NCBI GenBank assembly: GCA_024036415.1
Contig: JAMWET010003506.1
Span: 275,001-339,000, forward strand
From: Prochilodus magdalenae
Taxonomy: Eukaryota > Chordata > Actinopteri > Characiformes > Prochilodontidae
DNA: 64,000 nt
Reading direction: 5' to 3'
The notes below the pieces were generated by a model. That model made no database searches. It saw only the letters and a list, made by a program, of their open reading frames with translations, and was not told the DNA's origin. A program made the position numbers and the translations under genes. Below are positions 12,256 to 24,733 of this stretch, piece after piece. Position 1 is the first letter of the stretch. Each line of letters opens with the position of its first letter.

Positions 12256-15200
12256 ACCAACAGATTCCACTACAGATATCTGAATTCAAATGTTTGACTG
12301 CTTGGTCCTGATAGTTTAAGAGCTTTTTAACTTTGTACATGCAGCAAAATGAAATGGTGTGGTAGAGTGCATTCTGTGGCATTTAGCTAACACTAGAACG
12401 GCAGGGTTATGGGTGGTCTAAGGATGACATGTAGAGAGAAAAAATGGATAGATATAAAATAACTGGAATGTACAGCACAGTCTAAATACCAGAGGAATGA
12501 CTGGTGACTCAAGAAGCACATCGCCATCACCACCTAAAACCTAACAGCTGAAATCAAAGCTCAGAGCCTGTACAAGTGTTACTTGATGAGAGACTATTAT
12601 GAAAGCAACTTAAAACCTCTAACTGATCAAGGTGAAGGGGTCACCGTCTGGAACATCTTGACCTAGCAAAACCCTTTTCCGTCTCCGGTCTCCTGCCAGA
12701 CAACAGGTACCTGGAACTCTGACCATTCAGACACTTTCATGTGCTTTCACTCGCACAGTTTTCTGTGCTCTTTTTTTTCCTTTCATCATTCTCCGTATTC
12801 TTTTCGCTCGTAAGGCTGACCTTGAGGCCGGGAGCTGGGCAGGTTGGAGGGAAGGGGGTCCATGGGGCCGGAGGTGAGAAAGAGCAGAGGGTGTTTAGTG
12901 GATCGCTAGGTCTCTCTGATGCAGCACTTGGGATGCAGCTCCACATCCAGCAAAGCCAAAGGGAAATAAAAGGCAGGAAGGCCATTCAACAGCATCCAAT
13001 TTAAAGGCTACCTGGAGAATAGTGGAAGGAGGGGACGCGCCTTAAAACCCTTGGCCCTTCGGAAATCTATCTTCGTGGCGCCATCTAATAAACAATTCCA
13101 TTACCCCTCGTCCCTAGGTGAAATTAAATGTCATGGTTAAGTGGGACGAAGCGAGAGGGAGAGGTGGGAATCGTCACGACTGGCTGGAAATTTCATAGCG
13201 CCCATTATCTCCGAGTGCCTGTATCAGAGGCCGTAGGCAGATGTGAGGAGGTTCTCGTCCTCTCCATAACGAGGCCTCCCACGGCACGGCACAACTACAC
13301 ACACTTACGGCAAAGATGCAATTGTTTTAAATGGCCGCCGCTATTTTCGGCAGGGTGTCGTTGTTTTCGACATAAAGGCCGCCGTAATGGGTTCGGCCCA
13401 AAGTACACTGCACTTAAATGGCCTGGACGATATTAGGGATCACACTGTTTGGATACAGTGCGGTAAATTCATCGCTGGACTATTACACGACAGTCGTGTT
13501 CAAGAGATGTGCTGGCACAGAATGGATCACAGCAGAGCTCATTCAAAGATATGCTTCCCTCCCCCTTCTGCTTCGCTGCCACTTCATGTAGCTCCTGCGC
13601 GTTAAGAAGCCCAAATGTGCTCTAGGGTAAGCTGGTTTTAGCGACAGACCAAGTCCTAAAGTCACAAAAAGCCTCCGTGATATCCTTCTAAGTCTAATCT
13701 GTGCGCTGGGCTGAATTATATTAAATAAGTTAAGCACTTCTAAAAGCTCAAAGCCACAGTTTTGTGAAGCTTAAAGTGCTTTTTTCTTCCTGTGCTCTGC
13801 AGTATCGCTTTTCAGATTTTTTTCTTCGTTTCTTCAGGGCTTTCTTGAATGAGTGTTTGGTTTTAGTCCCAAAACGTGATGGTCTGACACGGTAAGCTGG
13901 GGTAAGGAAGCGCAGCTTTAGGGCCTGCAGTATGACAGTAGCGTTGTTTGAAGACGGGCCTCTTGGGCTGCCAAGCCTTAGCCCTCTGGCAAATACAAAG
14001 CACTCGCCGTTTTTTTTTCCTTCTACCCCTCTTTCCGTTCTCCCAGCGTTGTTTCTGCTTTTTTCCCCCAAAAAACACACACCTCTAAGCGTTTTGTTTT
14101 TATTTACTGACAAAAATGATTTTTAAGTGGTTCCCCGGAGTCAGCAGGAGATCACAGCACTTTCCAGAATCTTCTGAGGTGCGACTCTATTCTCCGCAGG
14201 CCTCCTGGAGCTTCTGTTTGTTTATTTCTGCCTTCTCGCGGCCGTCATCCCTCCTCCCTGGAAAGTGAGTACACGCATGCGACACAACGGCTCCTTTTAA
14301 ACCAATCACCCCCTCCTGGAGAAGACTCGGATCCCCGTCGATACTGCTTTAGCACAGGGTGCTGATGGAGAAGGGAAATTAAGTAATGCACTGCTTGAAG
14401 GGAAACCCTTCGACATCTGTATGCACGTGTTTTTCAAAACTGAACAAAACAATAAGCTGCCTGCGTTGCTGAATTCATACCGCTTCGCTTATTACATACA
14501 TCTTTACATGCATCTAAATGACAAAAGCCTAGCCTCCAACAAACAAACAACGTCGAGCGTTATTGATCCCTGGTGTCCTTACGAAACTCCTCCATCCCGG
14601 CAGGCTACGAATTGATAAAATCACAATCTCTCATTTCTCGGAAAGCAGTCGCTTCTAATCAGAGAGTGGACAGATATGCACACTGGTGGTTCGGTGTGGT
14701 CAAACCGCACGTCTGGACAGCAGGAAAGCAGACAGGCAGCACGTGCACATCTCCAAATCAAAGAGGGCTATTAATAATGACTGGCACAGAGTCTGGGAAA
14801 TAGGCTTAGTAATGACTATACTTCATATAGCAAAAGTAAATTATTAAAAGACTAACCAGATTAACTTTGTGGAAAGTCTCCTATGTTGTTGACCATTTCA
14901 GTCCAATTCAACTTTCACTTAGTATTTTACTATTACTGAGCTATCCAGACGACAGATGACGCAACAAATTTCAGATGACATGGCTTGAAATTTACCACGG
15001 GAAAATTATTTAATTATACTAATATTATTAGTATAGTAGACATAATAAGAAATTTTCCTATTTGTTAATGTGCTCATTTAACGATTTCCAAACCCTTCTC
15101 ATGACAGCCCAGTATTACTTGTAATTAACCATCCAATACCTGATGTGGCCAATCGATGCTCCATTTAGTCAAATCAAGTGTTCTAGTGATGGAATTTAAT

Positions 15201-15370
15201 AAAGCTATGTGATGGTGTAGAACATGCAGGAAGCCTCAGGAAAGTTTTGTTCGTCAAACTAACTCACATGAAGCTATTTAGTATTGCATTTGTGATCAAG
15301 TGCCACAGTCCTTACATATTATTATAATATAACGTTATTAATATAAACGTTCAGGTTTAAAAATTGTCGG
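12256..15370. other. Non-coding DNA; possible conserved elements at 13.0-13.5 kb
   Basis: The 12.7-14.4 kb part is richer in GC and CpG than the surroundings and has few simple repeats. Several short open frames on both strands (for example Lys/Arg-rich at 13.75-14.1 kb) lack splice-site support or known domains. A small perfect inverted repeat (TATACTAAT/ATTAGTATA) lies at 15,015-15,035. Confidence 0.35.
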
Positions 15371-15655
15371 GGACAGTCATGGGCTGGAAGTAATGGAACC
15401 AGCTTTGCAACTGGAGGGTCGTCGGTTTGATTCCCTGAACCGACAGTAACGACTTAAGTGCCCTTAAGCAAGGCACCTAACGCCCAACTGCTCCCCAGAC
15501 ACCACAGAAAGGGCTGCCCACTGCTCCGGGCGAGTGTGCTTATTGACCCCTAGTGTGTGTGTTCGATGGTGAGTGTGTGTATGTGGGAGTTTCACTTCAC
15601 AAATGGGTTAAATGCGGAAGACAAATTCCTCTGTGTGTAAGCACAAATGGCAAGA
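15371..15655 (+). mobile_element. tRNA-derived SINE, family B, copy 1
   Basis: The head has CAGTCATGGGCTGGAAG and a B-box-like GGTTTGATTCCC, followed by CAGTAACGACTTAAGTGCCC, AAGGCACCTAACGCCC, CTGCTCCGGGCGAGTGTGCT and TTTCACTTCAC. The whole order repeats at 52,297-52,583. Here the tail (AAATTCCTCTGTG) is more degraded. Confidence 0.85.
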
Positions 15656-15778
15656 AATGGCTGAAAAACTGTCTACTCACTGGCCTCACCTGAAATCACT
15701 GTTTCATGCTAGCTAAATCTTCTGCAGCTATGTTTTCCCATTTAATAAAATAAAAATAAATAAAGAGATAAATAGAAA

Positions 15779-15809
<31 letters not shown>

Positions 15810-18800
15810 CAATCAATAAATCAATCAGCTTTCAAGACAAGACAAGGCAAGGGGCCCCCAAACTTTCGACTAGCAGTCTTAATGAAATTCCTTGCGCAGA
15901 AACAGAACAGTGTTTTTATTGCATACACTTTTTGTAAACACTGTTTGGCTACAACAATGCTCTCGCTCAGAGTCATAAATGTCAGTCAGTAAGTCGCGTA
16001 ATGATTCCAAATGAAATGTTACGACCTCTCGGTGCTTTCAGAACGCATAAATCCAACTCCCTACACATTAACCCCAGGCATAACATAGTGACCTCACAGC
16101 TAACTGTATGAAGACAGGTCAATTGTTTAAAATTATTTTAAAGAAGCAGTGTGGAACATTGCTTGCACATTGCAGGCAACTAAACAACCCAAGCTATCCA
16201 CCCCTTCCTTTCCAAAAACGGTATTCTATACACTACAGTGGCTGTCATTGTTTTCTGTGCTCTGCCCGTCTTGTTTTATTTCCACATGTTGTTGCTTGTT
16301 TGACAGAGAGGATTCAGCCTACCTTGCTTTGTCTTGGGCTAAATAAAACGTATGAAGCTACATTAGTCAAAATTTGCGTTTTCAAACATCTTACAAAATG
16401 AAACGATTAACCAGAATCGGTGTTCTAACAATGTATCCTACCAGGCATGCTCATATCATTAGTACAGCGCAGTAACTCAGTATACTGCCACACCATTTAA
16501 GCTGGAATGGGAAAATTTTAAATACAGAAGTTGGAGAATAAGAAGTTGATTTTATACTAGTAAGTTTCAGTGCTAATAATAAATTTGATAAAGAGATTTA
16601 AGCCATCAAAATATCCTACATGAAGTTTTATGCATGGATTTTTGCCTGGAGCTTCCGATAAATATGCGCAACAGTAAGACAGTTCGACAAGGATACTTCA
16701 TTCAAACACAAGTCATAACCCCCCCCACCGAATCCCTCGCACCCCCTCAATAGCTCCCCTGGACTCAAATCTAACACAATTCTGCATTAAATCTCTATGT
16801 GTATCCAAAAATCCCAGTTTAAGGTATTCTGGTATTCTCTGTGCGTGTGTCTAGCTTCCTGTTAGTATTCTTGTCCCACTCTGCAGTGACATTCCGATCA
16901 CTAAGTCTGTCTGTAAGTCTGCGCTTGGTCCATGCCAGCCCTAACATTTGCTTGGCTGCGTCCAACTGTGCGTCTGGACAGCGTGCTGTGCCCTTTGAAA
17001 ACTCCTTTTAATAACTGCGTGAATGGCACCGCCGTAAACAGATGCTTTCTCCACACACTTTCCCCCTCCATTCATGCCACGCTACACAGACTTTTCTAAC
17101 AAGCTCGGCTCTGCCATTTGAATTAACGTCGCTTCTCTCAAGCAATTTTTCTCCCGCACGGCCTTCTGTCATTTTCGCTTCTGTAAGGGCGCGTCGAGCT
17201 AATTATTGGGAAAAGGAAAAGAAGCAATGCATTTCTTTGATTGGGTTTTAATTACAAACACAAGTCATAATCCCCTCACTCCCTCACACCCACCTCACAC
17301 CCCTCCTCACCAACCCTGGACTCCGTCTGCACGCTGGGTGTTCTGGGCTTTTTCTCCTTCTTCTTTTTAAGGAGATTCTTTAATATTTAATATCACAGAA
17401 ATATGAAAACTGAGGCTAATTATATGTGAACAGTGAGGAAGGGGGGGGGGGTCTCTAATTATGTTAAGATACTTAGTGATTCTGTCTTCATCAAAGGCCA
17501 ACCACTATTGATCAAGGCTGGCGTAAGACATTCGTACTTCAAGGCCTTTTCTCTCTAGCTTCCTAACCAGCACTAAAAAAACGCCGCTCAGTGAAACAGC
17601 TGTCCTTGTCTTGCTATGATCAGCTGCAAAATGTACTTTGTTCTGACTGGCCTTGTTCAGCAGGTCCAAGCTATATTAGAAAGATAATGCATTATTTAGA
17701 CAGGGTAAAAAAAATGACATATCTAATCTAAACATGAGCATGACCACATTCTGTATTACTGAAGCCCACAGAAAGAAATCCAACAGCTTTCTTTAGGGGA
17801 ACACAGGGCTCACCACTTTCACATCAAAGCAGATTTTCACACTTAGATCCATAGGAGAGCCTGTGGCTCATTTGTGTAGCTTCAGTCAGACACAGGAGGC
17901 TGATAGGAAGGTTGTGGTGTGAGGTCAGTCCTTTACTGCTACAAGGCTGGCATGACATTTATATGATGAGTGTGTTCACAGCTGGAAAAGGGGAGCTCCA
18001 TAAGAAGCCAGCCACACACTCTCTTTATTAACACTCTCCCTATTATATTATCATAAAGCTCATGTACAAAGAAAAAATTGGTGAGGCTGCTGCATGTTCC
18101 TATTGAGCCAAAATGAAACAACACAAATCCTTATTTAATAAACACATGACAAATCACATTTTTCTTTAATATCTCTTATGTAAAAACTTTTTTAGTGCAT
18201 CGAAAACTCAAAAGAACTACATTTAGTATAGCTTTCTGATTTTGAAAAGGCTACGTTCCATTCTTAAAAGTTCAAACACATGCAAAAAAGAAGCCCACCA
18301 ACATTTAGTCTCCTGTAGCCCACCAGAACCATAGGCCCACAGAACCGTTTAAACCTGAGCCTGTCGTATCCAGAATCTAAAGTTATGTGTCCTTTGTTCA
18401 CTGGTGCCTTAAACCTCCCAAACTTTGTCTCTCTGTGATCTGCATTAGCGACTCCATCAGGCCCTCTAAAGTCTACAGAGACAAGGATTTTTAAAGACAG
18501 GGATGGAGCATAACGCAGGAAGACCTGGAGCAGGGAAATTTGTTAAAGAGGCGTGTTACAAATCCAGAATTTGATCCAGACTGTCAGATATTTGAAAAAA
18601 TGACATCTGAACATGAGCAAACACGGGAACAGACTCGGAGACAGGCTACACCTCCTTATTCCCTTCACAAGTCACTGGCATTTGTTAGAATTCCGGATCT
18701 CTCACCATGAAAAGACTTTGCCAAGAAAGCTGTACCTGAGTACAGGGTCTGTAAATTCTGATTTCTGATTCTTTTACATACTTATAAGGAGTTATGTGAG

Positions 18801-18878
18801 GGTCTTGCATCATAACAAAGACCCCAAGTGACATTTATGGTCTCCTTAACAAATATTGAAAAAACTGATTAAAAATAT
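15656..18878. other. Non-coding DNA with a TCAA microsatellite and a local duplication
   Basis: A (TCAA)n run lies at 15,779-15,832. A C-rich block at about 16,705-16,775 is repeated, diverged, at 17,255-17,325 (shared AACACAAGTCATAA-CCCC and CCCTGGACTC). A poly-G run is at about 17,441-17,451. No coding support. Confidence 0.5.
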
Positions 18879-19555
18879 ATGTGCACTCAACAAAAGAATA
18901 GTTGCACCCGAAAGGACTTGTCAGATTCCAACACTATTCCAAAGAAAGATTACGTAAAAATAACTGATGAGAGATTTAGACTGATATGGACAATATTTAT
19001 TGAGCTACACATACAGAAGAAGTGTCTCTCAGTATGGCGTTGGGCTGCCATGTTAACGTAACATGCTAGACATCTCGGCATCAAGCTTTTCTGAATGTCC
19101 ACAATCGTGGCTGTCACTCAACATGGTGTATGTCAGTTCTCGCTGTCTAAGGTTCATATAGGTCTCCCATATGCTTCATGTCGCTGGTGCGTCTCTCTTC
19201 TATCCACTGCCATTGACAGCATGCTATGGTAACGTGCGCATGACCAGCATGGCACGCAATACGTCAATAAGACCATCCCGCTTTCCCTCTCAAACTTATC
19301 CAACTGCTCAAGTTAATTTTGTTTATAAACTCTTTGCTATGGCATACTGCACTTGCAAAGGATGAGTAACAGGACGACCTTACATAATCAGTCAGGTACA
19401 GCGATACAGCCCGTCCTTGCCTACGGCACAACGGCTGAACATAAAGCTTAAATCAATTGCAAGGTTTATGAAGTCAAACCCACACACCAAGTCTCATTCC
19501 TGTTGGTTGATTTCTTCTGGGTGCAACTATTTATTGATGATAATAGTATATGTAA
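18879..19555 (-). mobile_element. Tc1-like transposon remnant, copy a (transposase end deleted)
   Basis: Both ends carry AATAGTTGCACCC as inverted repeats (left at about 18,897; right as GGGTGCAACTATTT at 19,530). The minus strand reads GCAAGGACGGGCTGTATCGC and CAATACGT-AATAAGACCATCC in the same order as the 30-kb copy. The left part matches the 32.7-kb copy (ATTTATTGAGCTACACATAC). The region that encodes the catalytic transposase segment in the other copies is missing. Confidence 0.75.
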
Positions 19556-20902
19556 AACTGAATATCCTATTTAAAAATTATATTATTAAAAGGTTATGAA
19601 ACAAATATCAAGACCTTGAATAGATTAGGAGTGCTGGAGTTTTATGTTGTCTTCTTTGAAAGCCGTATTTGACATAATACAGTGGAGTAAAAGCATTAGC
19701 ATTGTATAATGACCCACAGTGCATAGGCAGAAACTTCTCCACACATCGAGCATGCTGGTGACCTCAATAAAAGCTTGTAATTGCTAATATAATGGTCATC
19801 AGAGTATGTGTTTGAAAGGCATGTGGTTAGGAAAAAGGGAATAAAGAGTGGGGGTGGGGAGAAAAAAAACAGGCCTTTGACATTTAAAGACAGGCTAATG
19901 AAGTTAGTCAGTGCCCTCTCCATTATTGTGACTGGTACACATTTACCCTCTGGGTAAGGCAAAAAGAAATGAGTGCACTTCAAATGGCAAATCGGGAGAC
20001 ACACTGAATGACTCACCAAATGAGCACTGTGTGTGTGAGAGCACAGCAAACATATAAGCAAAATGAGGAGAGGAATAAAGAACAAGTCTAAGAGCAAGAG
20101 CAATAAAAGAGGAACAGACTGACCTTTGGGCTCTGGTCCAGAAAGCAGACAACGGGTCCATACAGCATGCGAGAGAGAGAGAGAGAAGTGGGGAAGGACA
20201 GAAAGAGAGGGGGGGAGCAGAGATGGTGGGGGAGAGAGAGAGAGAGACAGACAGACATAAAAAGAGAAAGAGAGAGAAAATGTTAGTTGGTTAGGTCCAG
20301 GTAGCCATATGGGCTGTCATGCATAATGGTGAAATGAAGACACTCCATGCTGTGTGCTAAGTGAGTTAGCTAGTGGACCGTCTGCAGCCTCAAATCCAGT
20401 TAAAAAGCCATTAAAAGCCTTAATCGACCCCTGTAGATAGACACAGAAGATTCAGAGCAGGTCTTAGTGTGCCACATTCACCATACAAACCTACAAGAAA
20501 ACACACAACGCCAAGGCACAGAGGTACAGGCAGAGGTGTTACTAGGATGCCATCTTTGGGTGGGCATTTGAATAATTTGGGTGGACAGCAACAGCTATGC
20601 TGCTTTTCCTTAAGGGTATGTAAACAGGGGCATTTTAAAAACTACTTAAACTTGGCTGGGACGGGCTATCCTTATTCAAGTCAGATGTGTCCGGAACTGC
20701 AGGACATAGGTATATAAATATGCAGCTTGGAAACTCAACTGAAAAACTTTACTACTTCTAATACAACTTACAGGATCCAATGAAAAGAATGAACAAGAAT
20801 CGAAAGGTAAAAACAACAATACTTGGTTTGCTGAGAGCAGCTACAAACAGGTTTAGCAGTACATCTATCTATTTCTGTACTGCCTGAGTGAAAAGGTGTT
20901 GT
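19556..20902. other. Non-coding DNA with a GA-rich stretch
   Basis: GA-rich low-complexity sequence lies at about 20,165-20,280. A minus-strand ATG frame at 20.0-20.16 kb is followed by a donor-like AAAG|GTCAGT but has no partner exon or homology. Confidence 0.45.
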
Positions 20903-21124
20903 GGTTTGGTGATAAGCTCAGTAGATAACACCACTACCTGCCAGGGAGCCACCACCACATGTGGGAAACAGGGGTTCGAATCCCAGTCTGGGTGACTATG
21001 CTGTGCTACACCAATAAGAGTCCTTGGGCAAGACTCCTAACACTACACTGGCCTACCTGTAATATAATTAACCTTGTAAGTCGCTCTGGATAAGAGCGTC
21101 AGCTAAATGCCGTAAATGTAAATG
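20903..21124 (+). mobile_element. tRNA-derived SINE, family A, copy 2
   Basis: The head is AAGCTCAGTAGATAACACC with a B box GGTTCGAATCCC. Body and tail (GTCGCTCTGGATAAGAGCGT, TAAATGTAAATG) match copies at 12.0 and 35.6 kb. Confidence 0.9.
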
Positions 21125-22640
21125 ATAATTAGAGGAGCACTAACAGCTTCACCGGTGCTTTTGGTGGCCAGTGGCCAAATTACTGAAAAGTATGAAGGCT
21201 CAAAAACAACTAATGGTGAGTTTTGATTGGACAACCAGGTAATTGCTTAAGTGGGCATAGTTTAACTCTGGATGGATAGGGGTTTAATTATGGGTGGTGA
21301 ATTTAATAAATTCACCACATTTATAAAATAACAGTGGTTAAAAATCCCTGTACAATTTCTGTAGCTAGCAGTAAAGAAAATCTATGTCCAATTGCTTTTC
21401 TGATTTAGTTTGGGGTTTAATCTGATTTAGCATACCATCAGCCAGGAGTACCAGGAGTGTAGCCTCCCAATCCCCTGAAGATTCTTAGTTGAAAGACTTT
21501 CTTCATTACAGAAAAATGAAAAACTAGCAATGAATTTCTATATTAAACCTCTCTGAGTAAAAATTCCCCCAGGCAAATATGACTTAAGCATGAAACAGTT
21601 CCATTTAGATCCATGCCATAGTGTAAAACATGGGTAGGAGATAAAACAGCCGTTTGGACATTTTATTTACAGTTTCTGTAATTGCTGTGTTTGCACACCA
21701 TGTATAGTGATTTATGTGTCAATGTGAAGTCTTCCATTTCTGAAACAATCATACCCAAGCACCCACGCATAGACTGATCCTTTGCACCTGCAATAGGCTG
21801 AATGCATTGATGGGATGCAAAGCGAACAGCAATTACAGCCTGCCATCTCTGGGAACAGAATTAAAAGAGCAGGAGTTCACAGACAGGAAACCACTGACTC
21901 ATTAGGTTTCTGCTTACCTTCGGATTACAACGGTAACCTGAGGGTCACATCAAACTGATTAACTCCAGTTAACCTGACCCTATTAGGGGAGTCATCTCAG
22001 GGCCACCACCTCAGAGCAGGGGGAAAGTGTAGCTCAGCTCCGTTTTCATACAGAACGAAGGAGGCCCAGGTTTATGGTCAGGAAAGTTGCCTGACGTGGT
22101 GGACCTCTAGTCTGACGGATCGGCTGAAACAACATGGTTCTTACACACTGGAATGGACAGAGGCCTCTTTTTTTTTTTTGCCTGACGCTGTTATTCTTGT
22201 TGGTGATGACCACTGACAAAACAATGGGCTGGATAAGGGATGTGCCGGGTTCTCTTATTCAGATAGCCAAGTTGAACCAAGAAACCACAAAAATTAAGAA
22301 AAATTAATCTAAAGACGTCTGTAAAATATTTAAGTTCTGTTTATGGGTGAGAATATTGATGTTTTGTATGGAATTCTCTTTTGTTATTATCTTTAAAGAT
22401 GATAAATAAGTTTGTTGCTGTCACTGCAGGCTGTCATCACATCAAGCATCATCAGTCATAACCAACCAACTTCACTAAATAAGTAATAGTCAGGCTTCAT
22501 GTCAGGCTTGCTCGTATGAGATGGACAGTAAGAGATGCCTGGTCTCGTTCCTGCCGCGCTCTCTTGGCCTACCCACTAGGTCTTGGTATGTGCGCTCATA
22601 TGGGGAGCTGTCAATACAACCATCAGACAGCCATTGATAT
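21125..22640. other. Non-coding DNA, nothing recognised
   Basis: No coding signal, simple repeats or recognisable elements beyond a poly-T run near 22,169. Confidence 0.5.
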
Positions 22641-23475
22641 AACTTTTTGTTGCTTCTCTTCCCTCCTTCTATTCATTCATTTACACCTTCACTTGTTTCG
22701 TTCCCCACTTCCTCCTTTCCACCTTTATTCATACCCTCCCTCATTTACTTATTAGCCAACTCCTTCACTCAATCATACCTGCATTCCTGCTCCCTAATTT
22801 ACTCCCTCATTCACCAACTCCTTTACTCCTTCATTCTCTCACTTACTTCCTTGCTCTCATCCTTATTCCCTCCCTCCTTCCCTCCCTCGCTCGCTCAGTA
22901 ACTCCCTCACTCACTGACCTCAGCATTCACATTTTCTCATTTCATTCATTTACCAAGTTATTCCCACTCAATACTTTTCTCTGTCTTATTCACTCCTCAC
23001 TTTCTCCGTCACTCCTTCTTCAATTCCTGCATTTTTTCATTTCCCCATCACCCTCATTTACTTTCACCCTCACATCCTTGTGCCCTCCCTCATTAACTCT
23101 CTCATACTCCCTTATTCCCTCCTCCATTCCCAAATTATTCAAACCCGCTCTCCCTGTGCCCTTATTAACTCACCTAGTCCTTTATTCATTCGTTTCTACA
23201 CTCCCTCAATCTTTAAAGGACTCCCTCATTCACATCCCTCACTTCGTCCTTACCATATTCACCCCCATTTACTCGTTTACACCCTTGTTCCTCATTCCTT
23301 CTCACCTGTACGCTCAGTAAACCCTCGTTCATCCATTCACTCGCTTGCACAACATGTCGATCAATCATTCACCTAATCCCACTTCCCTTTCCACCATATT
23401 CACATACTACAGTACTTCACTTGTTCCCTCCTTTCCCTCATGTTTGCACTCACTCTTAGGCTCCCTGGCCCTCCT
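22640..23475. repeat. Pyrimidine-rich cryptic repeat (CTCC/CATT motifs)
   Basis: The plus strand is strongly biased to C and T, with recurrent CTCCCTCATTCA-like words but no fixed period. The Ser/Pro/Leu-rich open frames are products of this composition. It is probably an old, degraded (CTCATTCA-type) tandem repeat. Confidence 0.7.
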
Positions 23476-24540
23476 TATACCCCTCCTTGCCCGATTCAGT
23501 CTCGCCTCTTTTCCTCCTCTCTCCTCCAAGGAGCGCTCAGTGTTTTACGGGTCTCATCAGGAGGCCATTGCACCACACATATCACCCCCTGCTGGATCCA
23601 TTCGCCCAGCTATCGATTTAAACAAACCTAGGTACCGCTAAAAATAAAACTCATTTTCCGCCCAAATCAATAAACCGGGAGCATTTTACCTGAAAACACA
23701 GCCGCGGTGCACTAAAAATACAGGACAGAAAACGACTTTACGTACATATCTGATTATGTCCGGTCGAGAATGGCAGCTACACTGCCCTCCTGCGAGCGTG
23801 TCTCAAAAGCATAATGAGAGAATGGGTGCTGACTTAACATCCTCTAACAGCAAACGAGGCCACAGAGGAAGACAAATAAAGGTTAACGTCTGAGAAGCGG
23901 CTTACAATCGGCGTTGGTTCCGAAAAACGGACCGCTTTCAGTCTGCTTCTTTAAATAAAGAGCTAAAGTGCTCAACCGCACCGGAGAGAGCACTTATTTC
24001 CTCCTTTAAGAATCTATTCCATCTTGTTCAGAGAGTTTTCAATACAAATACAAAACACTTCATGAATTATTGAAGCAGGCAATTGCGCCGATCTGCTGTT
24101 AGCGCAGACAAAGTGCTCCCCGTTCAGCTGTGTGCAGAGGTCAAGGCATGTGCTACATCACTTTAATGGAATGAACAGGTTCGAGGTAATAAAAGGAGCC
24201 ACCACATTATAAATAAAATAAAAACAGGGCTCATGAACTTGCAGGCACACAGGACAAACAGGTTGACATGAATTTTGCGCATTTGACACAGGAGAACGCT
24301 AACCAACGTAGGGAAAAATGAAATTTGAATGTGACTGTTTGAAAAATTTTTTAAATTGACCTCAAGGAGAAACAGTCTCCTATTATTAGAAGCACCTTGT
24401 GCTATAAGAATGATATTTAAGAACATCTGTATGATGTAATTAAAGGTTGAAACAGGCAGATTATGTCGCTAGTATGGCTCTGACATGCTGCTAGCAAAGA
24501 AAAGCTCTCAATAACACTCACTTCTAAACCGTTTCATCTT
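23476..24540. other. Non-coding DNA, CpG-richer patch near 23.6-24.0 kb
   Basis: 23,600-24,000 has more CpG than neighbouring sequence, but I see no core promoter or exon. Confidence 0.4.
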
Positions 24541-24542
24541 TC

Positions 24543-24733
24543 TGGGTCGTGAGGGTGAGAGGTGCTGGAGCCTATCCAAGCTTTCAATGGGCAAAAAGCA
24601 GGAAACAACCTGGACGGACCACAAGTCCATCAAAGAGCAGCTAGACAGACAAGAAAAGGACCCCAACGGCCCAGCCGGGAATCTAACCCAGGCCCCTCTT
24701 GCTGTGAGGTGACGATGCTACCCGCTACAATAC
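24543..24733 (-). mobile_element. tRNA-derived SINE of a third family (C), degraded
   Basis: On the minus strand an A-box-like TAGCGGGTAGCATCGTCACC is followed by CTCACAGCAAGAGGGGCC and a B-box-like GGGTTAGATTCCC, the usual order in a widespread fish repeat whose body ends near GGCTCCAGCACC. A single copy is seen here. Confidence 0.65.

Noticed and set aside
13748..14113. 121-codon minus-strand frame with a Lys/Arg-rich end
   Set aside because: Other frames are open too and there is no domain or splice evidence.
17300..17372. Lys-rich minus-strand stretch (LLKKKKEKKPRTPSVQTESR)
   Set aside because: Considered as a formin charged linker exon, but the sequence does not match the family and no splice sites in the right phase are present.
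20100..20165. Minus-strand ATG frame (MDPLSAFWTRAQ) ending at a donor-like AAAG|GTCAGT
   Set aside because: No recognisable product, promoter or partner exon; the upstream side is a GA repeat. Chance is the simpler explanation.
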